The position numbers and the translations under genes are program-made. From UBA12191 sp009937185 (GTDB lineage: Bacteria > Planctomycetota > UBA8108 > UBA1146), in the NCBI GenBank assembly GCA_938075155.1, contig CALJGL010000002.1:48797-112796 (forward strand): DNA of 64,000 bases, in the 5' to 3' direction. Positions 18,031 through 26,355 of the stretch are shown here, piece after piece. The notes under the pieces are model-generated. The model had not been told where the DNA came from and made no database searches. It was given only the letters and a program-made list of their open reading frames with translations. Position 1 is the stretch's first letter, and every line of letters starts with the position of its first letter.

Positions 18031-20043
18031 TTACTTATTCTTGAAGACTTCCATAGTCGCGGTATTCAGTTCTCGAATAAACGGTGACGCGTGATATTTG
18101 TGGCACAGAGTGCAATCTTGGCGAATCTGCTGACCGTGACATTCTACGCAACTCTCTTTCGAAACCGACAACCAGTCGTGGCCATCCGTGCTTTTCGATT
18201 CAGCAGGAATATGACACGTATTGCACCGTCGCCCTTCATCATTAAACACATGGGCGGCATGATTAAAGTGAGCGAATTCGAAGCTCTCCTTTTTTCTCTC
18301 ATGAACCCAATTCACTTCTTGGCCCACGATCCCCAAACCGACATGGCACTTCTGGCATCTTCCTGCTGAGTACTTTCCTGTAAGTTCATTAAGGATGTCT
18401 TCAGAAAACTTGTCTCTGTTTTCTTCCTGGCTCTCCAACTCGATCCATGCTTTTAAAAATGAATCGGCATGCTGAACAGGTCTGTACCACAATGACGGAC
18501 CATCAAGATACCAGCCTCCTATATTGGCCCAATCGACTCCCGCTACAAATCTGCGGTACTCATCTGCCTGTTTTTCAGAGTTTCGACTTCCAAAAGAGTT
18601 CACATTATTTGCTGCCAGCATATCGTCTTCGCCCGCCAGCATGTCGTCTTCGCCCGCCAACATGTCGTCTTCGCCGGCCAACATGTCGTCTTCGCCAGCC
18701 AGCATGTCGTCTTGTGAGCCTCCTTGTTGCTCGACTTTCTCGGTCACCGTTAGATTCTGAAGGTCGATCTTTTCAACAGGCAGAAACCACTGTTGCTGAA
18801 CAAAGTGCAGCAGAGCGTGCGGAAACTGACCCGATAAATCCGAAAGCTCATCACGGCTTAAATCCTCGACAGCAGGAGACAGCCACCGAGATACCCATAG
18901 TTGTAAATCTTCTTCGAGTGCAGCTGCCCACTCAGTCTGAACCAAGTGCACAAACTCTTCGACGTCTTTCAATCTTTCGATCGGAGCATTTTCAAGACGA
19001 CTCAATTTTAGATCTGATAACTTATCGAAACGATCTCCAACTTGCCCATTCAGAAACCATCTCTTTGTCCAGGCGTTGGTTCTACCATCGGGATATTTCG
19101 CCCAACTATATGTCTGTAGACCGTTGTCGCTCAGAGTTTGAAAATCTACTTCGGGAAGTTTAAAGATTTCGATCCCTTGATTCTTACCCTGAGCCCCTTT
19201 TCCTGAAATCTCTGAAGAATGACAACCACCACATGACTCTTCGAAGGGCAACACATTCATCGCTCCCGTACTGACTTCCAAAGAATGACATCCAGCACAA
19301 GTTTCAGGTGCTTGATCAGGCACTTCAGCGAAATGCTTCAAGCTGTGAGAACTGTGATCAAAACTAAAGCGACGAGGCTTCAATCCATATGTAACAGGGA
19401 AATCGGGATGTCCTTCAGTAAAGGAATCAAACTTGTCTTGGTGGCAATTTTGACATCGTCTGTCATTCATCTCTAAGAAGGTCCCCGAAGACTGATGCTC
19501 TTTGTGACATTGAGCACATTCAGTCTCAGCCTGCAGAGCTGATAGACCTATATCTGGATACATCTCAGCCCAGGTTTCTGGATCGAGTCCATGTGGGCTC
19601 TTCGAATGCTCACCAAGGTCATGACAATTCACGCAACCTTGGCTCCCAAGATTATCATGAACTCCATCCAGCACATTCATGACAAGACCATCTAGGCTAT
19701 TCAAATTTGGACTATGGCATGCATCACAACTTAGTTTTCCGTGTGCGTGAGAGAGCGGACCCGGAGAGAATGCGTGTTGTTGAAAAATCTGTCCCTCATT
19801 TTGACTCAATGCAAAAAGCACCAAACCCAAAGTTAAGATAAATGCACCACGGACGACCTTAGTTCTCCACCAACCTTCGGAATGAAGCGGTGAACATAAA
19901 TCTCCCGCATTCTGACAGAGCCCTGAGGCAGATGGTCCTCTGGAGCATGGTTGCCCTGCGCGACCACACATCCACGGCTTATCCGGTCTGAGATACCGAG
20001 TTTTACGAGAATCAAAAGGTCCTCGAAGATTAGAACTCATCAT
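18031..20043 (-). CDS. Decaheme c-type cytochrome, membrane-anchored, with DDML repeats
   Basis: 670 residues with start ATG at 20043. Its ATGATGA overlaps the stop of the preceding gene and has GGAGGGG before it. The first 80 residues are cytoplasmic and carry four cysteines in CGRAGQPC and CQNAGDLC. A single helix (GAFILTLGLVLFAL) follows. Outside are ten CxxCH heme sites: CDACH, CVNCH, CAQCH, CQNCH, CAGCH, CGGCH, then after a long helical insert CQKCH, CNTCH, CVECH and CTLCH. The insert holds five tandem copies of DDMLAGE-type sequence. It is the last gene of a seven-gene operon and should exchange electrons with the cytochrome b encoded upstream. It belongs to the broad class of periplasmic multiheme proteins related to cytochrome c3/c7. 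The exact family is uncertain. Confidence 0.85.
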   Translation of the reverse strand: MMSSNLRGPFDSRKTRYLRPDKPWMCGRAGQPCSRGPSASGLCQNAGDLCSPLHSEGWWRTKVVRGAFILTLGLVLFALSQNEGQIFQQHAFSPGPLSHAHGKLSCDACHSPNLNSLDGLVMNVLDGVHDNLGSQGCVNCHDLGEHSKSPHGLDPETWAEMYPDIGLSALQAETECAQCHKEHQSSGTFLEMNDRRCQNCHQDKFDSFTEGHPDFPVTYGLKPRRFSFDHSSHSLKHFAEVPDQAPETCAGCHSLEVSTGAMNVLPFEESCGGCHSSEISGKGAQGKNQGIEIFKLPEVDFQTLSDNGLQTYSWAKYPDGRTNAWTKRWFLNGQVGDRFDKLSDLKLSRLENAPIERLKDVEEFVHLVQTEWAAALEEDLQLWVSRWLSPAVEDLSRDELSDLSGQFPHALLHFVQQQWFLPVEKIDLQNLTVTEKVEQQGGSQDDMLAGEDDMLAGEDDMLAGEDDMLAGEDDMLAANNVNSFGSRNSEKQADEYRRFVAGVDWANIGGWYLDGPSLWYRPVQHADSFLKAWIELESQEENRDKFSEDILNELTGKYSAGRCQKCHVGLGIVGQEVNWVHERKKESFEFAHFNHAAHVFNDEGRRCNTCHIPAESKSTDGHDWLSVSKESCVECHGQQIRQDCTLCHKYHASPFIRELNTATMEVFKNK
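18614..18713 (-). repeat. Five tandem 21-bp units encoding DDMLAGE
   Basis: Inside the decaheme cytochrome gene, a 21-bp unit (gccagcatgtcgtcttcgcc plus one base) is repeated four times, with a fifth partial copy. The units are nearly identical at DNA level, which indicates recent slippage or expansion. They encode an acidic linker. Confidence 0.9.
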
Positions 20044-20864
20044 GCCCCTCCCGAAGAAAACCCAAGGACCAAAATAGTATGTAGAACTATCAGAATAAAA
20101 AGGACGGCCGTCAGTGGGACGTGCAGAAACAACCAGCCTCTGATCCATCGTTGATAAACGACCATTCGATCAAGGTCTGCTTTTTCGCGAATAAGTCCAT
20201 GAAAAGGTCTAGAGCTTTCGGTCGAGAACAAAACAGACGGTGGCAAATATTCTGCCAACTTATGGACGATAGGAGTCGGTACCTCCAATTCTGAATGCCT
20301 CTTACTTTGAAAAAATCCAGGACTGGCATTCAAAAATGGTCTTATGACCTCTGTGTAACCCATAATGATTCTCTCGGACAAGGCACCTTCTTCAACCTTG
20401 AGAACTAAAGCATCTCCTTCTTCCAAAATTTCGCGAAGCCTCGATGGGATCCTTGACGGATGAAGGTTTTCGACATCTGTACGCATCGCTTTAGGCAGCC
20501 AACGCATTAAGAACCAGCCTATAAACCCTGACACCATCAAAACTAGATATATGAAATATAAAGCAACTTCAAAACGACCCTGCGGCCAAACAAAACCGGT
20601 ATGAAGCAAAAACAAATATCCACTCAGCAAACCCACACCCAAATGCAGTTGTAGCCAACTTGAAGTAGTTCCTAATGGAAGAAATGGAAACTTCTTTCTC
20701 ATTCCATATAAGGCAAGAAGTAAAAAGCTACCAAAGAGCAACCAACCGCTTGGATACGCAAGGCTCACCAACTCAGCAGACTTGCTGTTCAAGTAGTTTC
20801 TAATAACAAGAAACCCCAGGACAAGACCCAGCAAGATCAGTGGTTTAGGTGGACGAATAGTCAA
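20040..20864 (-). CDS. Membrane cytochrome b-like protein
   Basis: 274 residues with about five transmembrane helices: near 8-24, 38-55, 72-92, 100-120 and 240-268. Histidines sit inside helices in WLQLHLGVG, FLLHTGFVW, FLHVPLTAV and IVLHTILVLG, the pattern expected for two b-type hemes stacked across a membrane. A soluble loop of about 110 residues lies between helices 4 and 5. It overlaps the ferredoxin-like gene upstream by 4 bases and the decaheme cytochrome gene downstream by 4 bases. It probably links a cytoplasmic iron-sulfur donor or acceptor to periplasmic hemes. No named family is claimed. The heme ligands are inferred from position. Confidence 0.7.
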   Translation of the reverse strand: MTIRPPKPLILLGLVLGFLVIRNYLNSKSAELVSLAYPSGWLLFGSFLLLALYGMRKKFPFLPLGTTSSWLQLHLGVGLLSGYLFLLHTGFVWPQGRFEVALYFIYLVLMVSGFIGWFLMRWLPKAMRTDVENLHPSRIPSRLREILEEGDALVLKVEEGALSERIIMGYTEVIRPFLNASPGFFQSKRHSELEVPTPIVHKLAEYLPPSVLFSTESSRPFHGLIREKADLDRMVVYQRWIRGWLFLHVPLTAVLFILIVLHTILVLGFSSGGA

Positions 20865-22534
20865 CCCGTAATCTTTTCGATAACACGAGTCACTTTTGAA
20901 ATGTCAGAGAAATCGACTCTGTGAAGAGCATCATGGGGACATGCGTTCGCACAAGCCGGCCCAGATGGTTGATCGATACACAAATCACATTTCGTTGCCT
21001 TGAGTGCGGGCTTTCCTGTTTCGAGGTCGATGATAGGCTTGCCGTAAGCGTCATGTATTTCTACGGATCTAATATTGTTATACGGGCACGATTCCACACA
21101 TGTTCCGCAACCAATACATTCCGTCGCAGTGATAATGACATTACCTGTATTCGATTCTCTGTGAATCGCGCCGGTGGGGCACCCCACTAGACATACAGGG
21201 TCAGCACAATGCATACAGGCGGTTGCGACCATCAGTTCTGCGTGCCGATGACCTTCTCTAATAAAACGAGGATTACCTTCATGCGTAACAGCACACGCTT
21301 TGACACAATCATCGCAATCTGTACATCTGTTCAAATCGATAATCATCGTCTGGTTGCCGTTGACAATTCGTCGGTCTAGAAAAAAGTCCAACAGATCTCG
21401 CGAAATGAAACCTTCTTCATTCGACCTACCAGTCTCAATACCTTTTTCAATCTCCGGAAATACATGTTCGTTAAAATCAGACTTTGGAATAATCACCAGA
21501 TCTAGGGCACCCACGGCTCTGATCGTGTGGAAAGCAACACCGTCCTCACCCTGGCGATTCTCTCGGGTTAATTCTTTGAGACCATAAACATCCCCAGGGC
21601 GTAAATACCCTGTCGTAGATTCCTCACCGCCATCTTTCCGGGTCACCCTCGCAAATCCATTGAGAACAACATAGAGCCCATCCATATGATGGCCCTGATT
21701 CAGAACAACAGATTCCTGCTCCAACAATGACTGATCAGAATTCAGCATCTTTCTGAAATTCCGATTCCACTTATCTGAACCATGTCGCTCAAAGACCGCC
21801 TTCGAAGATATAGTTCTCTGTACGTCCTCAGACAAATGCTGAATCATTTTCACAAATGAAAATATTTGGTGCCTACGGTCTCCAATGATGTCTTCGAGAA
21901 ATCGCTCGAACTCTTTCGATCTCGCCAGTAATTCACGAACACCTTGCCAGCGAATTTCTACGAGCTTGCAAGCCGAACTGGCAAAGACAGATGCGGTCCT
22001 AGGACATCTTCTTAGAGCAGCAATCTCGCCAAAAATTTCGCCTATTCCAATTGTTCGCGTTAAATTATTGGCGATGAACTGATCGACATCAGTATCAATA
22101 AATGGCTTCAGACCCGAACTTCCCGATATTTCATCTTGGGTAACAACTCGACTGAATGCTTCTTGTGTTTTTTTCTTTTTGAACAATTGGCCTATTGCAG
22201 AAAGCCAACTTCTTTTTTCTAGCTTCTTTTTTCGGGCAAAACGATGCTCTTGAGATTGTTCTAGATTTACCCTGACTTTTCCCTCTATGGGGATAAGAAC
22301 CGATCCACCGTAATCACCTTTTCTGAGAATAATTTCAGACTTATTGTAAGAGACTATTCGAGCATCGTTTTGCAATATTTCTTCGAATGATGACCCACGC
22401 TTTTTGTAATCACTCAATACGATGGAAAGTACCGAGTTCACCTTTAACCAATCCAGAATTTCTTCCGGAACGGGGGCCTTGCTAAAGCAATGCTCCCGAG
22501 AGTCGGCTTCCTGGTTGTTGATTTCATCGAGCAT
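20861..22534 (-). CDS. Cyclic-nucleotide-binding domains fused to a four-cluster ferredoxin
   Basis: 557 residues, cytoplasmic. Two CNB/Crp-type beta-roll domains cover about residues 50-220 and 240-390 (FGEIAALRRCPRTASVFA; LYVVLNGFARVTRKDGGEE). From about 400 there is a 4Fe-4S module of the NrfC/HybA type with four cysteine groups: CTDCDDCVKAC, CMHCADPVCLVGCP, CIGCGTCVESCP and CDLCIDQPSGPACANACP. It therefore combines a ligand-sensing part with an electron wire. The gene overlaps the cytochrome b gene by 4 bases, so the ferredoxin part is the likely soluble partner of that membrane protein. It could gate electron flow in response to a small ligand; that is inference. Ligand-binding residues of true cNMP sites were not verified. 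Confidence 0.85.
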   Translation of the reverse strand: MLDEINNQEADSREHCFSKAPVPEEILDWLKVNSVLSIVLSDYKKRGSSFEEILQNDARIVSYNKSEIILRKGDYGGSVLIPIEGKVRVNLEQSQEHRFARKKKLEKRSWLSAIGQLFKKKKTQEAFSRVVTQDEISGSSGLKPFIDTDVDQFIANNLTRTIGIGEIFGEIAALRRCPRTASVFASSACKLVEIRWQGVRELLARSKEFERFLEDIIGDRRHQIFSFVKMIQHLSEDVQRTISSKAVFERHGSDKWNRNFRKMLNSDQSLLEQESVVLNQGHHMDGLYVVLNGFARVTRKDGGEESTTGYLRPGDVYGLKELTRENRQGEDGVAFHTIRAVGALDLVIIPKSDFNEHVFPEIEKGIETGRSNEEGFISRDLLDFFLDRRIVNGNQTMIIDLNRCTDCDDCVKACAVTHEGNPRFIREGHRHAELMVATACMHCADPVCLVGCPTGAIHRESNTGNVIITATECIGCGTCVESCPYNNIRSVEIHDAYGKPIIDLETGKPALKATKCDLCIDQPSGPACANACPHDALHRVDFSDISKVTRVIEKITG

Positions 22535-22555
22535 CAGTTCTCTCTTCAGAAATCT

Positions 22556-23569
22556 TTAATTTTTATATTCAGAAGGATCAGGAAGTAATGCGTCGATTCC
22601 TGATAAAGTTGACGCATCGATTGACGTGGAAAATGTGTTTAAGAACTCCCCAACTTTCTTCGAAGCCGGAATCAGCACTTCTCTGGCTTTAAAGCTCAAC
22701 TTCAAAGTTCCTAGATATTTCCCAAACTCTAGCAGGCTTTTTTCTTTAGAGGCCACAGCTGCAGAAATTATTTTTTTCCGTAATTTACTAAATCTAGTGG
22801 CATGGCTTGCCACATAAACACTCTTGGCTTTGGCATTACCGAGGGCGTCGAGGAGTACTTCTACTTCAGCCAACATTCCCACTAAATAAAGAACTCTTTT
22901 ACGTTCTGCTGAAGCGATTTTGTTCTCTTTACCATTCGTATAGAAATTGTTATGGCGAACATTTCCCTGACTCCATGAAAGGAGTTCAAACTCTGATGCA
23001 GCAGTGTGTCCACCCGTCGCCACCAGTTCTTCATGATCAATGACATGACAACTGACACAATTACGCGCGATATCAGCGATCATACTTGGGCGTAACATTC
23101 CGGCAGCTTCTGAAGCTCTCCATCGCTTAGCGATTTCTTCTTCACTTTCTTCGCCCTCTTCCTTACCGCTAAACTCACCGTGAAGATTCACCCATCCCAT
23201 TCCTGCACCATGGCAAGACTCGCAAGAGACCCCTGCTTCAACAGTCTTCTCATTGTGCTCCGTGTCCCACATTTCAGTTCCATGGCAACTCGTGCATAAT
23301 GATTCCTTAACGCGTCTCAATCCCATTTTATCAATGATCTCTTTTGCCTTAGGGGATCTAGGCATTTCGGTAATCGTTTTATAGTGAACCGTATTCTTCC
23401 AAACTTCAGCTGAATGCTTGTGGCAGTCTACGCACTTTTCAACACCAACTATTGCCTTGTGGTTGAAGCCTGGCCCGGTCACTGGATCTGCTGATTCATC
23501 TAAACTTGGTCTATTTACTGCTAACAGTGAAATGCTAACCAAACCAATAAGTACGAATTGCTGAATCAT
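22556..23569 (-). CDS. Tetraheme cytochrome c (cytochrome c554-like)
   Basis: 337-residue exported protein with signal MIQQFVLIGLVSISLLAV. Four heme motifs lie in the first 170 residues: CVDCH, CTSCH, CESCH and CVSCH, with spacing and the GHTAASEFEL segment resembling the cytochrome c554/c' group. The C-terminal half is helical and lysine-rich with no heme. It is probably a periplasmic electron shuttle between the inner-membrane part and the outer-membrane part encoded by its neighbours. GAGGAA precedes the ATG. Its stop is 21 bases before the CNB-ferredoxin gene. Confidence 0.85.
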   Translation of the reverse strand: MIQQFVLIGLVSISLLAVNRPSLDESADPVTGPGFNHKAIVGVEKCVDCHKHSAEVWKNTVHYKTITEMPRSPKAKEIIDKMGLRRVKESLCTSCHGTEMWDTEHNEKTVEAGVSCESCHGAGMGWVNLHGEFSGKEEGEESEEEIAKRWRASEAAGMLRPSMIADIARNCVSCHVIDHEELVATGGHTAASEFELLSWSQGNVRHNNFYTNGKENKIASAERKRVLYLVGMLAEVEVLLDALGNAKAKSVYVASHATRFSKLRKKIISAAVASKEKSLLEFGKYLGTLKLSFKAREVLIPASKKVGEFLNTFSTSIDASTLSGIDALLPDPSEYKN

Positions 23570-23619
23570 TTTGATTCCTCTTTCATGGAGTCGAGTTCCA
23601 TCATTTCTGTCAGTATTTT

Positions 23620-24885
23620 TTAGGCATCGATTTTTACATCGCCCTCAGGCGTTCCAACACACGTCAGGCAATTGCCTTCATCCGGATCTGTCGAAGGTTC
23701 GTCTTCGTAAATGATCTTGCCGGACACAACTTTCACTTGGCAGGTACCACAACTTCCGGCTCTGCAACTACTCTCTAAATCCACATCGTGCTCTTCTGCC
23801 ATATCGAGAATAGAGCTTGAGCCGTCCCACTCCACCGTAACGTCGCTCTTCACGAAATGAACGCTTCCAAATTTGGAGCTCTCTAGTTTCGCATCTTTTT
23901 CTTGGCCGTCACTTTCCGAGTTTTTCTTTTTCTTCACTGAAGCCGGTCCAAATGCTTCCATCAAAATATCTGCAGAATTCACTCCCGCTTCTTCTAGCGA
24001 AGGGACCAACGCTTCCATCATCGGAGGTGGACCACAGATATAAAACTGTGCCTCGCTGTGACCAATCGCATCCTTGATGGCATCGACACTAAGGAATCCT
24101 GTCTTGATTCCGCTGGCTAATTCGGCATTTTCTTGTGGCGAACTATAGTAGGTGTGCAGGGATACATTCGGATTTCCCTCTGCCAAATTTTTAAGGCTTT
24201 GCGCGAATGCGTGGTCGTCTGAATTTCTAACTGCATGGAAAAAATGACACACTCTGTCTATTTTTTTATCGCAAATCACCTCTAGCATACTTAGCAAAGG
24301 CGTGACCCCGATTCCTCCAGCAATAAAGACTGCAGGTCTCTGATCTTGACGATCAAGATAAAACTTTCCTGCTGGAGCACTCACTTCGATAGTCGAACCA
24401 ATTTCTAAATCTTCATGAAAATATGTGGATCCCCGGCCAGGTGGATGACTTGTCCCTGGCGGCGGCGGAACCTTTTTAATAGTCACTCTGTAGTTATTGG
24501 AGGCGGTATCTCCTGAACTGAGCGAATAGGTGCGAATCAAATGCTTGGCTTCTCCAGGAATTTGGAATTTGAAACCTAAATGCTGGCCAGGTTCATAAGG
24601 ACAGATCGCCTCTTCGTCTAAGGGACTGAGATAAAAAGAGCATATGTCTTGAGCTTCCATCACTCTGTTCGACACTCTGAATCTGCGATATCCCTTCCAC
24701 TTCAGATTTCCTGATACAGAATATTTTTTCTCCTGCTGAAGTAATTGATTTTTGAGGTCATCTGCCTCTATCCGGAATCGCTGTGCTCTTAACCTCGATT
24801 GCTTGATGGAGTTTAGTACTCCAGTGATAGCATCCAGTGAAAAGAGCAGCAGCAGTAATGCAGATATGTAAAAGACGACTTCCAA
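23620..24885 (-). CDS. NqrF-like membrane-anchored flavin reductase with 2Fe-2S domain
   Basis: 421 residues. An N-terminal helix (FYISALLLLLFSLDAI) anchors it. Then comes a ferredoxin-NADP reductase unit: FAD motif RTYSLSSGD near residue 117, nucleotide motif GGIGVTPLLSM near 190 and CGPPPMM near 275. A C-terminal plant-type 2Fe-2S domain follows, with CRAGSCGTC and a late CLTC. This is the domain set of NqrF and of phenol-hydroxylase-type reductases, but the iron-sulfur domain is at the C terminus, whereas NqrF has it at the N terminus. It should pass electrons between NAD(P)H and a one-electron carrier. The start is TTG at 24885 after a G-rich ribosome site. It sits inside the cytochrome operon, 9 bases after the barrel gene. 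Confidence 0.87.
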   Translation of the reverse strand: MEVVFYISALLLLLFSLDAITGVLNSIKQSRLRAQRFRIEADDLKNQLLQQEKKYSVSGNLKWKGYRRFRVSNRVMEAQDICSFYLSPLDEEAICPYEPGQHLGFKFQIPGEAKHLIRTYSLSSGDTASNNYRVTIKKVPPPPGTSHPPGRGSTYFHEDLEIGSTIEVSAPAGKFYLDRQDQRPAVFIAGGIGVTPLLSMLEVICDKKIDRVCHFFHAVRNSDDHAFAQSLKNLAEGNPNVSLHTYYSSPQENAELASGIKTGFLSVDAIKDAIGHSEAQFYICGPPPMMEALVPSLEEAGVNSADILMEAFGPASVKKKKNSESDGQEKDAKLESSKFGSVHFVKSDVTVEWDGSSSILDMAEEHDVDLESSCRAGSCGTCQVKVVSGKIIYEDEPSTDPDEGNCLTCVGTPEGDVKIDA

Positions 24886-24894
24886 AATAACCCC

Positions 24895-26355
24895 CTAAAA
24901 TCTCATGAGGAGTTCTGCTCGAAGTCCGTATCCACTATCTCCGCCTTCTTCTTTTTTGGTGTAAGCATCCATCTGCAACATCGTTCTTCCAGTTAACTTT
25001 TTCTGGTATCGGGATCCGAAGGCACCTGTTGCCGGGCCGTCTCCCTCAAGTGGTGAACGCCCACCCAATTCAAAAACGAGGTTTGAGGCACCTTCATCTA
25101 TTGAAAATTGGTATCCTACTGATCCCCCATATGAATCGTCTGCTCTGTTTCCGAGTGCGGGCTTATATCTACCCAATCCAGCTGCAGCGAACAACAATCC
25201 CGCTTTCCCCAGAGGTCCACCATTCGTCTCTCCACGGGCAGCGGAAGCAAACTCATCAATCCCCAGGAAGAAAGTGGCGTAAGCGTTATCCATTGTGCCT
25301 GCGGGGGTCGTTGACGCTTCCGCAAACAGCAATGTGCCATCGCTGACAGCGGCATTGTCCGGATCCGCAGCCATGGAGCTGCACAATCTAATCGTCGTAT
25401 TAAATGTATTTGTTTTTGATTTAAGTCTTTGAGAGGATCCCAACCCTATGAACCAACCAGAACCGCCTTCATCCTCCGGGGCTTCCACATGAACCACATC
25501 GAAATCAATTGTTCTTTTGTATGTATCGGCTTCAGCGGAGAAAGATAGATATCGCGATCCCGTGGACAATAAATTGTTATCGCGACTGACCTCGTCCCAT
25601 CCGGCAATGACGGTCATGCGAGTTGTCGCTGTGCCGGGTAAAGAAACAAATCGCGTCACTCCAACAGCATCCATTGCATCATTAACAAGTAGTCCATCTT
25701 GGAGATCGACTCTCCAACGGCCCACGCTAAATCCGTAATCTAACTTCTTAGTTCCATCTGGATCCAAAACGGGAAACAACTCTGAAAGTTCCCCCTCGAA
25801 AAAGAATGTCGTAATACGGTCATTGACCTCATCGACCCAACCTTCTTCACTCTCCGGCTCAAAGACATACCGAGAAAAACTACCTCTCTGATGCAACGGT
25901 TGCATACCTATCAGAAAGCGTTCTGTTCCTGTTAATTGGAGATTACCAAACAGGTCCATTCTCTGGGCCCACTCGACGATACGGTCACCCGCGCCCGCCG
26001 GCTCGACCACATTGATACCTGATCTCAAATTACCGTAAACCCAGAATGAGGGCCTCCAGACCGCTCCTCCGGGAACATCGAATCCTCGCTCTAATCTGCC
26101 CGTCTCCATGAGACCTGGCCCAATTTGAATGATTGGCGGATGAGGTTGGATGAGGGATTCGTCAATCAACGGAATCGGATGATCAGGGAGCCGACTAGGG
26201 CTCTCTTCTTCTTGAGCCCATGTCGGAGACGCTACCCACGTAGTGAGTATTAGGAGCAATATTATGTCAACAAATCTCCGAGCCACTGAAATCTTATTGT
26301 TATTATTCTTAAGTGTTGCGGGCTTTATGGTTGGAAATAACTGAGCGGTTATCAT
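24895..26355 (-). CDS. Putative outer-membrane beta-barrel (porin-like) protein of the electron-transfer operon
   Basis: 486 residues. A signal peptide of about 47 residues ends in SPTWAQ. The mature part alternates hydrophobic and polar residues with many Gly and aromatic residues (ERFLIGMQPLHQRGSFSRYV, YGFSVGRWRVDLQDG) and ends LLMRF with a terminal Phe, the usual sign of a protein assembled by BamA. No named family was recognised. ATG 26355 overlaps the stop of the pentaheme cytochrome gene (ATGA), so the two are co-translated. In known porin-cytochrome conduits a barrel encloses a multiheme cytochrome; this gene pair has that arrangement, but the analogy is inference. Confidence 0.65.
   Translation of the reverse strand: MITAQLFPTIKPATLKNNNNKISVARRFVDIILLLILTTWVASPTWAQEEESPSRLPDHPIPLIDESLIQPHPPIIQIGPGLMETGRLERGFDVPGGAVWRPSFWVYGNLRSGINVVEPAGAGDRIVEWAQRMDLFGNLQLTGTERFLIGMQPLHQRGSFSRYVFEPESEEGWVDEVNDRITTFFFEGELSELFPVLDPDGTKKLDYGFSVGRWRVDLQDGLLVNDAMDAVGVTRFVSLPGTATTRMTVIAGWDEVSRDNNLLSTGSRYLSFSAEADTYKRTIDFDVVHVEAPEDEGGSGWFIGLGSSQRLKSKTNTFNTTIRLCSSMAADPDNAAVSDGTLLFAEASTTPAGTMDNAYATFFLGIDEFASAARGETNGGPLGKAGLLFAAAGLGRYKPALGNRADDSYGGSVGYQFSIDEGASNLVFELGGRSPLEGDGPATGAFGSRYQKKLTGRTMLQMDAYTKKEEGGDSGYGLRAELLMRF

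Noticed and set aside
18447..19163. Long open plus-strand frame (238 codons) opposite the decaheme cytochrome gene
   Set aside because: It is the antisense shadow of the heme gene and its DDML repeats. It has no ribosome site, and the ten CxxCH motifs on the other strand settle the coding direction.
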